DNA from: Pelomonas sp047654805 | GTDB taxonomy: Bacteria; Pseudomonadota; Gammaproteobacteria; Burkholderiales; Burkholderiaceae_C | Assembly: GCF_047654805.1 (NCBI RefSeq) | Contig: NZ_JASGIV010000001.1 | Span: 2,604,001-2,668,000, forward strand | Reading direction: 5' to 3' | DNA length: 64,000 bases | Part shown: piece by piece, positions 62,238-64,000 of the stretch | Layout of the letters: each line of letters opens with the position of its first letter | Position numbering within the stretch: the stretch's first letter is position 1 | The notes under the pieces: generated by a model | Told to the model about the DNA's origin: nothing | The model's input: only the letters and a program-made list of their open reading frames with translations | The model's database searches: none | Position numbers and translations under genes: made by a program

Positions 62238-64000
62238 CTACCTGGGGCTGAAACCGAACTCGCGCCTCAGCGAACCATTGGACTGGCCGTTGTACGAGTC
62301 GCCATTCATCGCAGCGCTGCGGCGGGCGGACTCGCGATAGAAGTCATCGCGCTCCCGATCGCGGGCGCGGTCTGAGCCCGAGGAGCTGCCGCCACCACCA
62401 CCACCGCCGCTGACCCTCACGCTGATGAGGGCGCTGACGCCCTTCTTCAGCCCGGCAGACTCCAGGCCGTCGGCGGTCCACTGATAGTCGGCTTCGATGG
62501 TTTCGGTGACGTTGAACTCCTGCCGGTCCTGCTGGCCCTCCTGCAAGCGGTAGTGGATGGTGTTGACCTTGGCGGTGCAGGACTGCACCTTGCCCTTGGG
62601 CTGGCAGCGCAGGTCGTTGACGAGCTGGACGGTGTTGGTGATGCGGCGGCGCCCCCAGAGGAAATGGTCGATCTCCTGGTCGAAGGAGCGGTCGTTGATG
62701 CGGCGCAGCCGGCCGAGCTGGCCTTCGGCGTTGGTGTTCTCGATCAGGTAGGTGGTGGCAAGCTTGGCGACCTCGTCCTCGGTGGGAGCAACGTTGCGCG
62801 CGGCGTTGTCGAGATAGCGCTTCTTGACGAGGGCGGCCTGGCGGACCACCTCCTCGGCGGCACGGCGTTCGGCGTCCTCGCGCTCGCGCTTTTCCTGCGC
62901 AAGCAGCATGCTCATGCGCTGGGTGACGGGCTGGGCGAGCTCGGGGTCCTTCTCTGCCGCGTTGCTCAGCCAGGGGGTGCTGAAATGCCCGGCCCAGACC
63001 TCGCGGAAGGCTGCGGGGTTGCGGGCGGCCTGGATGTCGTGCAGCACCTGGGGCCGCGCGGCGGCAATGGAGGCCGCAGCCATCGGCTGATAGCGGTCGA
63101 ACAGCGCGTCGAGCCGGGCGCGGGTGGCGGCGTCGGGAACGCTGCGCGCGGCGATGCACTGCTCCACCTGGTAGGCGCGGAACATCTCGAAGTCGTTGAG
63201 CTGCGCCAGCGACAGGGGCTGGCCGGCGGCAGACAGTCGATCCAGGCCCTGCGCGAGGGCATCGGTGAGCGCACGGGCGTACTGCTGCTCCTGGCCCTTG
63301 AGCCGTTCGTCCTGCGCAGCGAGTACGGCCTGGTTATGGTCGACCTGCTGCTTCATCTTGTCGAAGTCCGGCATGAAGGCGCGGATGTCGGAGGGCTGCG
63401 TGCCGAGGGCGCGGCCCGCGGGCGCCGGCTGGGCCGATGGGCTGGGCGCGGCGGGCTGCTTGATGCCGAGCATGCCAAGCAAGCCGCCGGCGGTGATGCG
63501 TGGCAGGCCGGCAGAGCGTGGCGCGGCCTCGGGCCCACCACCGTTGCGGGGCTGGACCACGGCATCGCTCCGGCCGCGGGGGGCGGCGTCACCACCCGTG
63601 GGGCGCGGGCCGACAGGCTCGACGGTACGTCGGGCCAGGCTGCCGTCCACGATCCTGGCCTGGGCCTGCAGCCGCGTCTGCTCGAACTCCCACACCTGGC
63701 GAGCCTGCGCGATGCTGCGCCCGGACTGCTGCGCGCGCTCGACGGCGGCACGGTCCACAAGCGAGGTGGCGTAGGCCAGGCTGCCGCACTGGCGGGCAAC
63801 GGCGTTGTCTTCCTTGAAGGCAGGGGGCGGCGCCTTGGGATTGAGCAGCGCGTAGTTCTTCTTCTCAGGGGTGTTGTAGCTGTCCTGCCCCGGAACATAG
63901 ATGTCCAGCAGCGGCGTGTCGGCAGTGACATTGACCGCCGCGGCAGCGGCCGAGGCCACGGCAGCCAGCAGCAGCGCCCCCAGACCGGCGGCGCGGGGGC
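62238..64000 (-). CDS. Secreted hypothetical protein, start beyond window
   Basis: At least 587 residues; the frame is open to the window edge and still reads a signal-peptide-like GLGALLLAAVASAAAAAVNV. A Pro/Gly-rich middle is followed by helical charged segments (MLLAQEKREREDAERRAAEE), a C-terminal beta-rich part with one Cys pair (DLRCQPKGKVQSCTAK), and a Gly/Ser tract. No family is recognised. Confidence 0.65.
   Translation of the reverse strand, partial: PRAAGLGALLLAAVASAAAAAVNVTADTPLLDIYVPGQDSYNTPEKKNYALLNPKAPPPAFKEDNAVARQCGSLAYATSLVDRAAVERAQQSGRSIAQARQVWEFEQTRLQAQARIVDGSLARRTVEPVGPRPTGGDAAPRGRSDAVVQPRNGGGPEAAPRSAGLPRITAGGLLGMLGIKQPAAPSPSAQPAPAGRALGTQPSDIRAFMPDFDKMKQQVDHNQAVLAAQDERLKGQEQQYARALTDALAQGLDRLSAAGQPLSLAQLNDFEMFRAYQVEQCIAARSVPDAATRARLDALFDRYQPMAAASIAAARPQVLHDIQAARNPAAFREVWAGHFSTPWLSNAAEKDPELAQPVTQRMSMLLAQEKREREDAERRAAEEVVRQAALVKKRYLDNAARNVAPTEDEVAKLATTYLIENTNAEGQLGRLRRINDRSFDQEIDHFLWGRRRITNTVQLVNDLRCQPKGKVQSCTAKVNTIHYRLQEGQQDRQEFNVTETIEADYQWTADGLESAGLKKGVSALISVRVSGGGGGGGSSSGSDRARDRERDDFYRESARRSAAMNGDSYNGQSNGSLRREFGFSPR

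Overview
The window looks like chromosome of a high-GC betaproteobacterium in the Burkholderiales, probably near the Rubrivivax/Leptothrix/Roseateles group. This rests on base composition, on the gene neighbourhoods (tolC-pcm-tetR, map-glnD, rubrerythrin-FeS-DUF3501) and on a PEP-CTERM protein. Genus is inference; no rRNA is present.

Layout. 1-3.06 kb is a nest of insertion-sequence (IS) pieces: opposed IS3-type ends, an IS5-family element seated inside an IS3 remnant, and between them an AT-richer pair of small ORFs that resembles the tail of a toxin plus a small membrane partner. 3.1-29.3 kb is ordered housekeeping DNA: RidA, DsbB, gamma-glutamyltransferase, two lipoproteins, a 3-oxoacid CoA-transferase, a PEP-CTERM protein, a PAS-LuxR regulator, a prolyl-4-hydroxylase-like enzyme, YaaA, a BigR-type sulfide regulon with its operator, an EamA transporter with an Lrp regulator, tetR-pcm-tolC, uppP, map, glnD, mnmH, three membrane proteins, a rubrerythrin/iron-sulfur/DUF3501 cluster and tRNA-Ala(CGC).

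From the tRNA to about 58.4 kb the DNA is accessory and heavily rearranged. It holds a decapitated trypsin-like protease, a broken IS3, an internal parB fragment, a broken AraC gene, and a short native stretch (deacetylase, amiC). Then come an integrase with a one-base frameshift and a membrane diguanylate cyclase. Next is a chaperone island: three hsp20 genes, groES, and a groEL without the GGM tail, with two promoters sharing a heat-shock-like layout. After a second IS cluster (IS66, IS3, IS5 pieces) there is a toxin-antitoxin zone: abiEi-abiEii, three long perfect palindromes with one common core, a group II intron reverse-transcriptase scrap, a single-gene HipA-type kinase (HipH/YjjJ-like), a methylase scrap, and an XRE regulator whose partner gene is split by an IS21 element with a visible target duplication. 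From 58.7 kb there is a fosmidomycin-resistance-type transporter, two periplasmic solute-binding proteins without a permease, and a secreted protein that runs off the end.

How it fits together. Several modules carry their own switch: BigR controls sulfide detoxification, TetR probably controls tolC, and operator-like repeats precede the AbiE, HipH and XRE genes. The parB, methylase and toxin-antitoxin remains suggest that one or more plasmids or integrative elements landed beside the tRNA and integrase and then decayed, leaving the stress-chaperone block intact.
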